The notes: a model not told the origin generated them from the letters alone. Numbered from the stretch's first letter, positions 13,696 to 53,000 are shown. The stretch is 64,000 bases of DNA from Kuschelorhynchus macadamiae (GCA_030620095.1 JAUTXW010004702.1:434001-498000), one strand, 5' to 3'. Numbers and translations are program-made.

Positions 13696-14802
13696 CAGTG
13701 TTGCCAACGCGATTTTAAAAATTCCACTAGATATGAGACCTTTTTCTACTAAAAATTCTACTAGATTTTTTTAGTCCCACTAAAAAATTCTACTAGCTTT
13801 AATATAGGTAAAAATAATCGAGCAATATTTAGTTAAGCTAAAATTTTAGGCTTAAATAAAATTACATTTTTATTGGATGTTGATTATTTTGCTTCATATA
13901 TAACATTCACGGGTGCGTGGGGCTCGTTATGCGGGTTCGAGTTAATATCAAACATCAAATAAAAGGCTTGTTTTACCTTAATGTACTTATTAATACATAT
14001 ACATTACCCTATGTTTTAAAATTAATACAGATTAGAACATAATTTTTGAATTGAAGTAAGTTAAATAACAACAGAAAAATATATTCATTTTTTTTCGCTT
14101 GTTTTTATTTTTTCTATTACATTATCAGGAACTATTGCAGTACAAGTTGTATCCTCTTAAACCTGCTCTAACTAAAAATATAGCAGAGAGCATTGGAAGT
14201 TCTATTTCTTAATTTATTTTTTACTAAATTCAGAACGCTAAATAATCGCTCGACCTCCTCATTAGAATGAGGTATTATTAAAAGCTCTAAAGTGAATTCG
14301 GCTGAGTAAAATTTTCTAGTAAACTGATTAAATTTTCTTTAATTGGCTTACATGCTTCATCAATTTTTTAATATTATCGTAATATTTTAATATTATCGGG
14401 CAATCTGATTTTTATTTTTTCTATTAAATTAAAATACAAGAGTTCTAACCACACTACACCACTACTTGTTACGTTGTGGACGCGCGTTTCGCTAACCTTT
14501 CCCTTAGTTGTTGTTCTTCAGAAAACCCTTTTTTTTTTCATTTCTCTTAATTTAGTTTCAAGATTATAACCCAAATAGTAAAAGTTATCAACGTAATCTC
14601 TGACGTTGATTTCCAAAATATTTTTATTTTTCATTGAACCTAGAAGAAATTTTTCATCCGCTTTCGCTTCGGAAAAGTGAGTCTTTAACTCTAATCATTG
14701 ATGCTTACAGCAGTTTCGATTGATGACCAACGAGTATTGCATGATTGGACAATTTTTAGGAGATCATGGTTGTAATTTAGTAATTTATAAATTTCAGCAT
14801 AT

Positions 14803-17800
14803 CAGTGGCGGCTCGTGAGTATATTGAAGGGTGAGGCTACATGAGGTTAATTTTGTTTAAATGTGAATACATTTCCACGTCACCCATGAGGTATTATTCT
14901 GCGACACGTTGACCTTTTTTTTTAATGGAGGTCATCGCCAATAGCCCTACTAAACCATTAAAAACAAAAAAAATAAACTATAAAAAAAGTAAATAAAAAG
15001 TAAACAAAACAAGTAAAATATGTACACCTATCACTAAAATATAGCGGTGATTGCGATAATAAAAACATAATTTAGTTTATTAAAACTTAAAATAAATAGT
15101 TGTATGAAATAAGATAAAAAATACATTGTACATTAAATTTATACGTCTGTCTTTTAAGGTTGCAAATTTATCTATAATTTGGTCGTAAAAGTTTTGGTCT
15201 TCACTAAGTTCTGACAGTAATCCCTGCTCTATTGACATCATTGCTAAACCCGAAAGCCGTTCTTGTGTCATTGTGTTTCTTAGGTAGGTTTTGATCCGTT
15301 TAAGACATGAAAAATTTCGTTCGGCCGATACACTTGTTGCGGGAATAGTTAAAACTAAATTAAAAAGCTTATATGCTTCCGCAAAAATTGCTTTAAAATC
15401 TTTAAATAACAAAGCTAGACTTTTTTCGACATCTAAATTTGAAAATTGTTCATCCCTATACAATACAGAAAGCTCATTCTTTAATCTATCTCTGTCAAAA
15501 ATGTTTGGATAATTTTTTAATAAATTATTTAATAAGTCGTCTGGAAAGCATTTAACATATTCCGAATATTTTGTGCAATCGACTAAAGCAAAGAAATTTA
15601 AATTATTTAAATTTTCAAACCGCGTCCCTAATTGAAGAATTATACAATCTATTATTTCGAAATATAATATTTTATATTTAGTAAAAATATCATCGCTAGA
15701 ACATTGCCCTCGACGTGTGTTAGTTGGCAGAATAGTGGCTTTTTTAGCAATATTGAAAAGTTCTTTGAAATGATCCTCGTTTCTAAATTCAATAATTCGT
15801 TGCTTGGCAAGGTTTATTTGCGAAATGCAGTAATTTATATCTAAATGCTTTAACTGTAATATTTGAAACAGTACATCAGTGCAACTAAAAATTTGTTTAT
15901 AAATATGCGTCAAAAGGCAAAATTCGAAATCATTAAAATGCTTTAGAAATCCTTTTGCACCATTAATAGATTCTGTTCCAGAACTTAAGTCATTAATAAT
16001 AGTTTCAAATACTATAATTAAATTGTCCCATTCATTAGCCACTAAGTTTAAAATTTTAGACCGTGTATACCATCGCGTTTCTACAGCTCGCGGAATTCTT
16101 TTACCTACTATCTGATTAAGCACAAAAGACCGTTTTGGTGATTGGTGGAAACAATTTGGTATTCCTAATAAAGTGGCAAAAAATATACGACTTTGGGTAA
16201 TCAGTTTTGTTCCCTGTTGTAAAACTAGATTTAATCTGTGGGCGCAACAATGAGTAAACATAGCTAAAGGACCAATAGATCTAACTTTTGTTTGAAGCCC
16301 ATTTATTTCACCTGCCATAACACTAGCCCCATCGTAACACTGCGCGACCAATTTATTTTTAAAGTCATAAGGCTCTAAGCTGTTTTGTATTAAATGAAAA
16401 AGGCTCTCTGCTGTTCTATTATCGCTAACGTCAAAAAATCTTAAAAATCTTTCTTTTAAAGATCCGTTGGTCACATACCTAACTGTTATCGAACACTGTG
16501 ATTTTTTTGTTATATCAGTACTATCATCCGCAATTACGCCAAAAAAACAACAATCGGTGTCATTGATTTCTTTTTTTATATATTCTTGAATATAGTCATG
16601 TATGCAACCAATTAGTTCATTTTGTATAGTCTTAGATTGTCCCGTAAAAATATTACTAAATTTAGCACAATGTTCAGTAAGTTCGGCATTTCTTTTTATT
16701 AAGCATGCAAATATTTCCTTAAAATTGCCACGGTTAAAAGAATCTGTAGTTTCATTATGACCTCGAAATGCCAAGTCCTGTTTACCCAAAGTAATAGTAA
16801 CATCAATTAAATAATTTAATAATAAACGGTTTTTTCGAACATTTTCATTATAAACAATTTTATTAAGACTTGCATTTTCTTGTAGTGCATGCGCAATAGT
16901 CGCCCTATTTTGCTCCAGTCTTGTAAGTGCTACCGAATTTTTAATATGCTCTCTTGAACTTTCAGGCGATTTTACTGCTCGTGAAAAATTTTTTAAATCC
17001 GAATATCCGCCCCCTGAACTCCAATTATTTTTGACGCAACCTAATAAAATACAAGGCCAACAATATAAGCTTTCTTTATAAATACTTCCGCATAGCCACC
17101 TATAAGTTTCGTACCAAGATATTTGAAAAGTTCTTGAATATTTTTTACCTTGCCTCTTATCGTTAAATATATTGCTAAAATTTTCGGCGTCGGACGGCTA
17201 CCTAATATATGTTTCTTTTCAGTTTCGCTTCTTCTTAAAAAAGGCGTTTCAATTAATGAAGCAATAATGTCGTGAATAGGATTCATTTCAAAAGCAAAAA
17301 GCAAATACAAAAAATGGAACGGTCCAACTTACCAAATCAAAACAAAACAAAAACTTACTCACGCGTATTTATTCACCTTAAAAGACAGAACGCCCTCAAT
17401 CAGCGATTATCGCAATCTATTTCCTATTTCTTTCTCAGCCGCACGCACCACGTAAAAAGAAGCCGTTGGAATATTTCGCTAGTCATGTGATTTAAATAAC
17501 CAATAAAAGCATATCCAAGCTACAGATTTATCGTCTCAAGAATGCAATAGAAAACGCGTGCATCGGCAATCGCCATCCCGCTCTGTCGTAATCAGGTGAC
17601 TCGCCGGCATCGGCACCGGCCGTTGATAAATAGGTCAGAAGTCGAAATTTTCCAAGCTAAAATTATTTCGCCTCATTCGAGAGCACTTTCTTTAGGAATG
17701 GGTTTGCACGGATTGCACGGTCGGTTTTTTGATGTGGTCAGAATTTATTTTCTAAAATATTTATATGGGATTATATTTTGTTTTTTTTTAATGTTATTAT

Positions 17801-17928
17801 GTTGTAAAACTGTTAAAAAGTATATTTCTAATTGGTAATAGATAAAAAGTTATATAAAAAAATTCTCTTTTCCTTTATTTTGGGGGTGAGGCGCGGCCTC
17901 AGAGGCCTACCCTGACGAGCCGCCACTG
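14803..17928 (-). mobile_element. hAT DNA transposon, 3126 bases, with TIRs and target duplication
   Basis: The element starts CAGTGGCGGCTCGT and ends ACGAGCCGCCACTG, a perfect 14-base terminal inverted repeat. The flanking octamers are CAGCATAT (14795-14802) and GAGCATAT (17929-17936), matching at seven of eight positions, as expected for a hAT target duplication. It carries one transposase gene on the minus strand and is inserted in an older hAT relic. The same 11-base terminus CAGTGGCGGCT ends the MITE at 20521-21363. Confidence 0.93.
15080..17310 (-). pseudogene. hAT transposase (ZMYM1-like type), nearly intact, one frameshift
   Basis: An uninterrupted frame of 569 codons from an internal Met (16789-15080) extends upstream without stop to about 17165, and in another frame to ATG 17310. 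The join lies near 17160, where an extra TA shifts the frame. Order: N-terminal part with RPTPKILAI, a TTF-type zinc-finger-like segment (SWYETYRWLCG, LYCWPCILLG), FRGHNETTDSFNRGNF, VIADDSTDITKKSQC (Asp near residue 88-92 of the 569), CYDGASVMAG (151-160), RAVETRWYTRSKI, and a hATC dimerisation domain LTIPATSVSAERNFSCLKR near residue 485-505. The acidic residues expected for the catalytic triad can be seen. Repairing a single frameshift position would be needed for a full protein, so this copy is recent but probably not autonomous. Confidence 0.88.
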
Positions 17929-18180
17929 GAGCATATGCAGCTTGTCGAAATGACGATTTACTGAACCAAATTTATGTTTCTTGTATTAGAAATTCTAAAT
18001 TTCCTGGTAACACACATACATCTCATTAAAATCAAATTTGGAATTTTATCTTTTAATTTTGTATAAACACCATTATTAACGTCTATGTAAGTGGAAAAGT
18101 TCCACGAGCCAAGCATAACACTTAGCCTACCTATTGGGGCTCCGGAGAGTTCCGCTTGCAACCCATAAGGATTTTGGCGA

Positions 18181-18320
18181 ATGCATGTAGGAAATATGCG
18201 TGGTGAAACTAAAAAAGAAATAAAAATGTGCTTTTACAGAATTTTAGTTAAGATTTTTTGGCCGGAAAAGGATATATGTACCGAAGCAAAAATATAATTT
18301 TTGCACGTAAGCGGCCTACG

Positions 18321-18378
<58 letters not shown>

Positions 18379-18884
18379 GGTGCGTTATTCTTTGCTTAAC
18401 CATTGGCTTTACGGTTAAACCATTTGTTAAGATAGAGCGTTTTTATATCATGAATTTTTAAACGTGTTTAATCAGTTTTAAAATATTTAAAACTAAAAAA
18501 CATGTTTAAAAACTTAACTGGATTGTGGTTAATTAAATACAAACTAGTTTCAAAAACATACTATAATAACAAAATATAGTTAAACAGTGAGTACGTCAAG
18601 GTAATGGTAATTAAGTATAATATCAGAGTTTAAAACAAGGGGAATAAGCACCCTCTCAAAATGAAATCCTGCCTATGGTCCTGCAGAGAATGTAAGATTA
18701 CATTAAAAAGGGTATTTTTAAAATAATGATATAGCAACTATACAAAATAGAGCTCTTTAAAGATATGTGTTTTGTTGGAAATGTACTCTACTGTCAAAAT
18801 TCTAGACACATTTTCTGTAGAGATAACAGTTGTATTCCTTGAAAACATGTGTTCTAATTTTTTTTTAACCTTTTACTCTTACAG
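18181..18884. other. Intron sequence upstream of the first visible GCN2 exon
   Basis: No gene; it holds a (TA)n tract at 18324-18373. A polypyrimidine stretch TTTTTTTTAACCTTTTACTC precedes the AG at 18883-18884 that serves as the splice acceptor. Confidence 0.6.
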
Positions 18885-44699
<25,815 letters not shown>

Positions 44700-44783
44700 A
44701 ATCCAACTAGGTATCCTGGATTAAATTTAGTGATATCGAAGCAAATTATTTTAAAAAGGACATAGTTTTTTGAAAAAAGTTAA

Positions 44784-44789
44784 AATAAA
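44784..44789 (+). promoter_or_regulatory. Candidate polyadenylation signal of GCN2
   Basis: AATAAA stands 85 bases after the stop codon of exon f. In such AT-rich sequence the hexamer occurs often by chance, but the position is suitable. Confidence 0.5.
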
Positions 44790-45375
44790 ATTCATATAAA
44801 CTTTATAACAGAATATGAAAAGTCTACTGTTTTTCAAAAAACAAATAGATACAAAAAAATACTGACTTTTCCGTCATCTTAACGAAAAAACAACATACTT
44901 TTACCTCGAACATTTACTAGTCAGTTAATAAAACGATGAAAGTCGACGTATAGTGTTACTCCGATATCTTCTTAAACATTAAAAAAATAATTGGAAATAT
45001 TTTCAAATAAACAGAAAATTTCGTTCGGTCGGAAAAATCAAATAGAACTATCAATACATAATCAAACACACCAAACAGTCTTGTAGCCCCTCTGCGGAAC
45101 ATCATATTAGCGGTAACGCAGCCATTCGTCTTTTACGGATTTCCGTGAGCAATACCGTGCATCCAAATCGAAAAATCCTTGTCAATGGCCGTATGCCTTG
45201 TGCCAGTGAACGTAGTCGGTTTGCGGTAATATAACTTTTAAATAATGTTGAAGGGCAGATTTACATAATTTTCCCACTGTGAGACATGCTGTGCCCTTTT
45301 GGCAATATGCCAATCCTATTCTATACTGTTATCATTGTCATAATGCAGTAAACCAAATGTTTTTTTAGACATGCC
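44790..45375. other. Downstream of GCN2: no gene seen
   Basis: AT-rich. 45060-45240 is somewhat richer in GC (CTCTGCGGAACATCATATTA, CCTTGTGCCAGTGAACGTAG) but has no recognisable frame. Confidence 0.5.
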
Positions 45376-45688
45376 CAGGCCTGGATAAAGGGTGGGGCTA
45401 TGGAGGCTATAGTCCCAGACCCCGTCATAGGCAGGGGCCCAGCACAAATCTGTCGCGAGGTTTTGCGGGCATTTAGCATTGAATTATTGCAGGGCCCAGA
45501 TGCGGTGGGAGCCCCACGAGCGCGAGGCATGGCCATAAAGGAAATATTTTTTTTTAAATACTTAAAAGTGTATTGACTTTTATTAGTCAACAGTTGTTTG
45601 TAAAGTGCACCTTTGCAAACTCTCGGGCTGCTTACCCACCCCTGAATACTTAAAGCCCTAGGCCCCATAAGTCCTTAATCCGGCCCTA
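45376..45688. mobile_element. Short hAT-type MITE (313 bases)
   Basis: It begins CAGGCCTGGATAAAGGGTGG and ends CCCCATAAGTCCTTAATCCGGCCCTA, inverted copies of the widespread form CAGGGCCGGATTAAGG. The flanking octamers are GACATGCC (45368-45375) and GGCATGCC (45689-45696), seven of eight alike. It has no coding capacity, and its GC content is well above the surroundings. Confidence 0.8.
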
Positions 45689-48179
45689 GGCATGCCTGGC
45701 AAATTTGATTGGAAATATTGCTACATTCTCTACGATTTTAATGATATCATTATAGTCTTATTTCCATAATAAACGGGATGGGCCTGGCAATAAAGATATT
45801 TAAATTTGGTAGGTATGCTTATTAGAAAGCAAATGTATGGTTGGTTCCTCACCGTGGCGGCGCGTGAGATGTTCAAGGGTGTGTTCTGCATTAAAAATAT
45901 GCAAGCAAAAAACCACTTTGTATTACTAAAATATCTATATCATCAGACTGGTGCTTGTACGTTTTATTTATACCTGATCCACTCAGAGAAGGACATGATA
46001 GGGGGGGGGGGAGAATCCCCCAATATTTTATTCTGTTGGCCAAATGAATTATTTCATTTTTCAGTAAAGCCGTAAAAAAATTAAATCAATTTTCTTTGAA
46101 GCCGAAGGCTCCAGACTTAGGTATATATGAAATGAATGATACTAGATAGCTACAAAAGAGTGCGGACCTTTTTTTTAATTTTTAGTTCTTAATTGGGCTT
46201 TTTCTTCCGTGCGTCCCTGGACTCACTAACTTCAATGTTTATTTATGGTGTCCGTCGACCAAGTTCTTAAATTTATTTTAATCTTGTTTTCGTACGCCAA
46301 AAGAGCTAAAATTATGAATTTGTAAATACTCGGTTGAATTCATATTTATGCAACTAAATAGAACCAATAGAACGAACGACTCAACAAAAGACGCCCGCCC
46401 GCCTGATTTGAAATAAATAAAGCAACTCTTGTGTTCTGCTGGGGTGCAGCCGCAAATCATCCATAAATCGCCGTGTTTTGAAATAAAAAGAGAAAAACAG
46501 ATAATTTTTGAGTGATTATTAAGTACACAACTTTAATTGGATAAACTAGCCATTTTTCAAGTTTAATATTAAAAGAAATCAACTTATAGGAATTTCAAAT
46601 ACTTAATTATAGTGCAACAAGAATAGTGTCCTTTAATATTAATTTGATACAAGTGGTCGACGGCGACTATAATTTTAAAATTACATCTGAAACCTATAAA
46701 TCCCTCAAGCATTGATAGTGTGGATATTTACAAATTAGTTTGGGAGTTTTGTGACTATTTTATAAGAATATTAGGTGTGGATACCTGCTATATATTGATA
46801 GATATGACTGTATATCGATACAATTCAATCCATGATATTTAGCTAATATATTAGTAGTGGCGTCATCTAGCGTAAAATCTGAATTCTAGTTGAGCATTAA
46901 ATATTCAAATTTTAGATTTCTATCAGTTACAGATGTCCAGAATTTTGAAACTACAGTCAATAGCGGGAAGGGCGGATGGGGGATTGATAGACCGTATAAA
47001 GTCACTGTAGATAGAAATTGCTGACGACGACAATTAAGTTGATGTCAGTGAATATACCAAATCATCTAAGTTCTTATTTTGTACTGATAAAATTACTAAG
47101 TGTTTATAAATTTTAACTTTGATCTTTTTAAATTATCGACATTTAAAATTCCAGGTTTCACTGGAATTTTAAATGACGAGAAAAGTTGCTTTTTGAAGTT
47201 TCCTGTCTTATTGTTCAATTATGGCTTAATTTTTCCGTTTAACCATAAAAAATAAATCGGATATAAACATGCTTGAAAAAACATTTCAAAAATTTTAAAT
47301 TCCAATTACCTAATGAAAAATTAAAAAAAAAATGGTATTTTTATATTATGTCAAAAAATATCTTTCGGTATAAGTAATTTACTTGCTTCCTTTAAAATCA
47401 AGGAGATTTCATTATTTCGGATTTTTTAAAAATAATAAATTTAATCACCTCTCTAGGCAAAATTTCTAAAGGCGGATTTATATATATACTAAACTAAGAG
47501 ATACCCATCTTTCATTTTCTTATTTTATTTCTAAAGTACGCCTACGCATTGCGACTTGGAACATATGATTTTTACAATTTCTCAGAATATTTTTGTATTT
47601 GGATGAGCCGTATCTATTTTAATCCAATAGCTACTGAATAACTGACACAAACCTGTTGTCGTACTGGGTTTGATAACAATTCTTCTTATTAAATTTTTAT
47701 GTTCTGTATAAACCACCCTGAAACCTTATTTTATTTCTTCTTTAAATCCACCTCAACTTTTATTTAGAAAATTACAATACTCCGGATCAAAAATGAACCG
47801 ATATTTTGAGTATCCGCATGGAAGATTAATGTTAACCAGCGCCATACAACGCTCTCGGTGAATTGCTAACGCAGTACACTACACCCACGTGTCGTTCAGT
47901 TTAGGGTGGCTGTTTACTTTTATTTTCGCGGATTTCGCTGCAACCGGTTAGTTCCTTTGCATTTTACGTGACTGCTTTGTATTATATTTATTTATGGTGT
48001 TGCTACAACTTTATTTGGTGTCGGGTTTATTAATTTACATTATTGATGAATCCGATTACGGATGTGGTTTGCATTTTGTTGGAAACGCCATTTAATCGAT
48101 CGAAGGAACAAGATCAGAGTTTTAATCGTCATCCTAGTTTTCGGCGTACAAATAGTTATGTAGTAGTCAAATATTACAA
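45689..48179. other. No gene recognised; repeat remnants
   Basis: At 45852 CCGTGGCGGCGCGTGAGATG followed by TTCAAGGGTG resembles the hAT terminus at 14803 (CAGTGGCGGCTCGTGAG...TTGAAGGGTG). A run of 13 G stands near 46000. 47435-47800 is a diverged copy of 2040-2500. The frame at 45806-46075 is open but has no motif. Confidence 0.45.
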
Positions 48180-49945
48180 AAATTGTTTTGTTGGCCTTGT
48201 TTACTAGTTTCCAATAAATATTCAGTGTGGATTAAGGAAGGATTTGCAGGTATGTTAAATATATGAAGGTCTTTACATAAACATGAAGACTCGGCGGAGC
48301 ATTTAAAATGCGAATTAATGCTAAAAACATTTGTAAAAAATCAAAGCTCTATAGCTGACACTTTAAAAGAAAATGCTAAACTATATAAAATACATTTTAA
48401 CGAAAACGTCCGATTAAATAGACTATTTATGTGTAATTGACGCAGTTTTGTACCTTGCAAAACAAGAGATAGTCTTTCGCGGCCATGATGAGAGCAGCGA
48501 GTCAATAAATAGGGGGAATTTTAAAAAGCTTTTAGGTTTATTAATATCAAAAAGTTCCCAAGAACTAAAAGATCATCATCACAAAAAAATTAAAAATGTT
48601 TTTACTGATGACTCGAAAACTATTCAAAACGAAATAATTAATTATTAATTGAATTTAATTGAAAGTATTTCTGAATATTTAAATGATCATGTAAAAAATG
48701 AAATAATGACTACACAGTTTTCTTCTGTGCAAGTGGATGACAACACTGATATTACGCAAACCTCCCAGTGCTTCATAATTTTAAGATACGTTCATTCAGA
48801 AGGTTTAGTAGTCGAGAGATTCTTAGGATTTTATCATGTCAGCTCCGATAGAACGTCGGAGAATTTATATTCTCTATTGGATCAAATTTTAAACCAATTT
48901 GACTATAAATATAAATTAATAGGACATTACGATGGCGCAAGTGTGATGTCTGGCCATCCAAATGGCCTTCAAAAAAAAAAAGGAAAAGCGCCGCAGGCTG
49001 TATTTGACCTGATGCAGTAAAGTTTAAAAAAATTTCTAAATGTCGAATTTTTTTGCAAGCCTTAGTGATATTCCCTCATTTTTTCATCACTCAGCCAAAC
49101 GAACGTATGCTCTTACATTTGCATCTACGAGGCGTATACCAACAATTACACAAACTCGTTGGTCTTCAAATTCGAAGTTAGTAAATGTCATTGTTCAACT
49201 TGCGTTCTTCAAAAAAAATCGTTTGACATTCATTTTCGCATATCCAGTATAAATGCGCTGTCGTGAGGCGCTCTGTAAAAAAAGAAATGAACATTTCTTT
49301 TAATACCATGTTTGATAAAGCAAATTCTATTACAGGAATAAATCATTACAAACGTGAGCTTTCTTAGCTTTCACCTGAAGAAATTAGGGCTAAGTATAGA
49401 ATCCTTTTTTATGAAATATTGGACCATATTTTAATGGAAATGACACTAAGCTTTCAAGACTCTGAAAAACTTACATTTTTATGTTTGGCAGATTCTGCTA
49501 AATTTTCCGAATATAGTTTAAATTTTCGGACTGGCCCGTTTCAAAATTTGTTTCAGTTATGTGGGGAAATATTTTCAAAAAGTCAACGACTTAAAAATGA
49601 GCTTGGTCTTATTTTTGCTAATGACAGTAATTGGAATATATCGCTGCAAGAGCAAGTGAAAAAAATTAATGAAAATAATGATATTTTAACTAAAGCATAT
49701 AAAGTGTTTCCCTTATTTTGACAATACCGTCGACAAGTGCTTCAGTGGAAAGAAGTTTTTCTTGTCTCAAACGTGTAAAAACTTATTTAAGAAATACAAT
49801 ATCTCAAAAATGACTTATTTCTCTAGGCAATATTTCAATTCAAAAGGAATGTCTGGAGGAGATTAGGTCAACTCATCCATTTTATGAGGATATTAAATAA
49901 ATTTGCTGCTATGAAGGATAGGAGAATTGATTTAGTATACAAAAG
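48180..49945 (+). pseudogene. hAT transposase relic (ZMYM1-like type)
   Basis: Starts inside the zinc-finger region (NCFVGLVY, VSNKYSVWIKEGFAG near 48180-48245) and reads SLHKHEDSAEHLKCEL, LAKQEIVFRGHDESSESINR (48450), VDDNTDITQTSQC (48733), GHYDGASVMSGHPNGL (48922), TITQTRWSSNSKLVNV (49145), a broken middle part, then TIPSTSASVERSFSCLKRV (about 49723-49780), the hATC block. At least five frame changes or stops are present. The likely 3' terminus is GCCGCCACTG at 50026-50035, as in the other members of this family; CTACGCCACTG at 50552-50562 is an alternative hAT-like end. No left terminus was found. Confidence 0.83.
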
Positions 49946-50035
49946 TTAGGTAAGTCGTAAAAAATGTTCTACCCCTTCCACATATAAAAAAAATTCTGGA
50001 AAAAAAATTATTGCGATGTTTTCTTGCCGCCACTG

Positions 50036-53000
50036 CCGTCGGGTTGGAAACCTTCGAGTACTCGAGCAGTAGAAATGGGGATAATCCAGTCCGCTCCATA
50101 TTAATTGTGGAGCCACCCGCGGCGATTTTTTTAAATGAGCGAGGTTAATAAAAATATCGGGACTAAAAACACCTTAAATTTGTGGTGTGAGGTTTGCTAG
50201 CTCCGGGGTAGGGTACTGGAATAACATTGTAAAGGTTCTGTGTTCCATCGCAGACTGTGTTGTATTTAAGCTGTGGTTTGGAGGTTAAACCACCCACCCC
50301 TAGAGCCAGTTTTACTTAAACTAAAATGAAATAAATATAAAGTAAAAGCTCACAAAAAAATAAGGACCTTCTTTTTTTTTTAATGTCGGTCATTTGTGTT
50401 TATATAGCAAATTACGTATAAAACAGAGGGCGCGTTTCTGATATTCTTTATCCTTCCTTATCAAATAGATTAGTTGAATCTGATAGTTTTAACGCAAATC
50501 CAATACGTACATTTTTGAAGGAAATCTTAAGCAAAAAAAAGCAACTTCTAGCTACGCCACTGAAACGTATAATTGTTATGTAGATGTGCGTTTTGGTTAG
50601 CCCTCGGTAATCCTTTTTTTTTAGGTTGATGTAAAAAAGTGCATTTATATTAAAACAATAATTTGTATATTATCATATTAGCCTTAGTTAGGCCATATTT
50701 TGGGTTGATGTAAAAAGTATCTATATTAAAACAATCCAAATATAGTAAATTTATAATTAACCTCTTTGTTATTATGGTTTTTAAATAGCGCGCGTTATTT
50801 GCTCCCACCGCAAATAACGCAACGTTGCTATTTTATTCATCTTAAGGCTTATTTCCCGATTTATCTTTAAGCTTCGTTAAGGACAAATTGATTCTCAGGT
50901 ATTTTTAAAGATAGTAGGTAGTAACATTTGTATTTAATAAAAGAAACATGAAAATTCCATCTTTATTTTTAAAAAACTTAGTATTGATGGGTCTTTTTAA
51001 ACAAATATGGAACATTTTCACCTCACGAATTTCATTTCCCAAAGTTGTTCGGGTTGGGTAGTTAGCTTCCGTAAGTTAACAAAATATGAATAAGTTTTGG
51101 TTGAGTTTGACAAATGACCTTTTTGTTTTTGTTGTCAGTGCAATACTAAAGCTAGCAATGCAAAAGCGCTGGTTTTTTTTAGTTCTGAGTTGGGTTTTTC
51201 TTACTTATCCCCCCCCCCCCCCGTCCTTCTACCTATGCCACATTTGATAATTTTAAAATAAATTCAATAAGTAGCTTTTACATCGACAGTTACCACCATT
51301 TTGTTCCGTCATGTTGAATTCGTACCAGTTTATCCCTATATCACATTTAATTTTTCTGCGAATTTAAAGTTTTTTAGAACATTTCTTTTTACGTTGATTT
51401 TTTAAACATTTTATTTCATCGCCATTTGAATTCGTACCACAACCAAACAGTTTATCTCTGTCACTAATAAGTAGTTTTTTCAAGCTAATTTTTTAAATAT
51501 TTTATTAGGGCCCATTTTGCTTGTCTATCTTAAATTCATATCAAAATGTTACCAGTTCATTCCTTTGTAACACTTGATCACGGCATCTAGGGACTTTGAA
51601 ACTTAAAAATCTGAAAAAATCTCAGAGGGTGATTTTTTACGTTTAAAATACTTCCCTATACGAGAGAATTAAAAATTAGAATCAATTCAGTGAAATCCTC
51701 AATTTATTTTGCTCAATTTCTATATCCCTATACTAATCCATTATTTAAATTTTGAGTTTATGGGTGAGCGAGAAGATAGACATTTAAAAATAGATGAAAT
51801 AGAATGTAATAATTATATTTATAACAAATAAATAAAAATACAAAATTTTCCATGAATATTAAAAAATAGTTTACCATTAACCTTGCCTCACAAAAATGGG
51901 TCCTAATTAACTGGTATAATGTCATATTATTGTTTGTTTTTTGATTATATTTCCTGATGTAATGGCATCTTTATTCAGCTTTCAGTTTTAAGAATATTGA
52001 CAGGATTTTTATGGTCGATGAACTACATCTTTAAGCGATCCCCTCATTGAAGTTTCCTTGGTATGTCTAAAAAAGCTAAAACGTTTTGATCGATTAGTGA
52101 TATATAATCGATATTCAGCTTAGATATTAAGGTTTAGTATCATGAGAAATATAGATGGCGCAATCTGAATTTCCGTTTTTGCTTCTTTTTAAGGGAAGCA
52201 GGTGTGTTACTTTCAGCCGTCACAGCGCCCAATAGAAGCAACAAAATTGCAAGAATACAGAAATTCTAGTCACTGAGTTGGGGTTTTCTGTGGCAAGAAC
52301 TTGAAAATCTTGGATTCTAATAATACTTTTAATTCTAATTCTCCATTCGCATAAACTTAATTTTTAGACTATTGTTTTATTTAAGGTCAAAATGTCGATT
52401 TCTGGGAAATTAACGGGTAGATCAAAATGTATTAAAAATTAGTTATTTAATTAAGTAAAATTCAATTATTTAGAACTGCCGAAAATTTAAAAGCCTAAAT
52501 TTAAAATGTGTGTCAATTTCCAGGACTATTTTTGTTATGAAATCTTGGTTTTAGGGATTAGACCGTGGCAAATTGGAATTACGATCCGAGGTTTTGCCTT
52601 TAATTGCACGAGGCATCTTTACGGATTTTTACGCCACGAGATCTGAACACTGAATTTTCAGTGTTCAAAGCTAATTTTAGGCAGAATACGATAGTCCATA
52701 AAAATATACAGGGACCTATTTGAAACACAAAAATAGGGGTCACTTCCGGTAAAACCGTAAGTAAGTTTTATTAAGGTATTTCATAAAAAATTTCTATTAT
52801 GGAGTTATAGAAATAAAACTAAAATAGTGGCTGCCTGTGTCACCCGGTATTGGCAAATTTGGTTCTCAAAGCAGCAACTGTATGTTTTAAAATAATAAAG
52901 TTAGAAAGGAAAAATAACGTTTGGAGAAAATGTTTAGTACTCCTTAAAACTAAAATAAAAACTTTTAAATTTAAATAAGTTTTTGTGGCAAGAACATGGT

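Larger units (their letters stand above)
13696..18180 (-). pseudogene. Older hAT transposase relic, split by a younger hAT insertion
   Basis: On the minus strand, 18161-17940 reads VYTKLKDKIPNLILMRCMC and ISNTRNINLVQ. Across the insertion at 14803-17928 it continues at 14802 with LLKIVQSCNTRWSSIETAVS (near 14690-14770). Near 14160-14280 lies the hATC segment IPHSNEEVERLFSVLNLVKN followed by KLRNRTSNA. These are consecutive blocks of DUF4371-like hAT transposases, the type also seen at 3501-5706. Stops and frame changes are many. The left terminus is probably CAGTGTTGCCAACG at 13696; the N-terminal part and the right terminus are lost near 18180. Confidence 0.75.
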
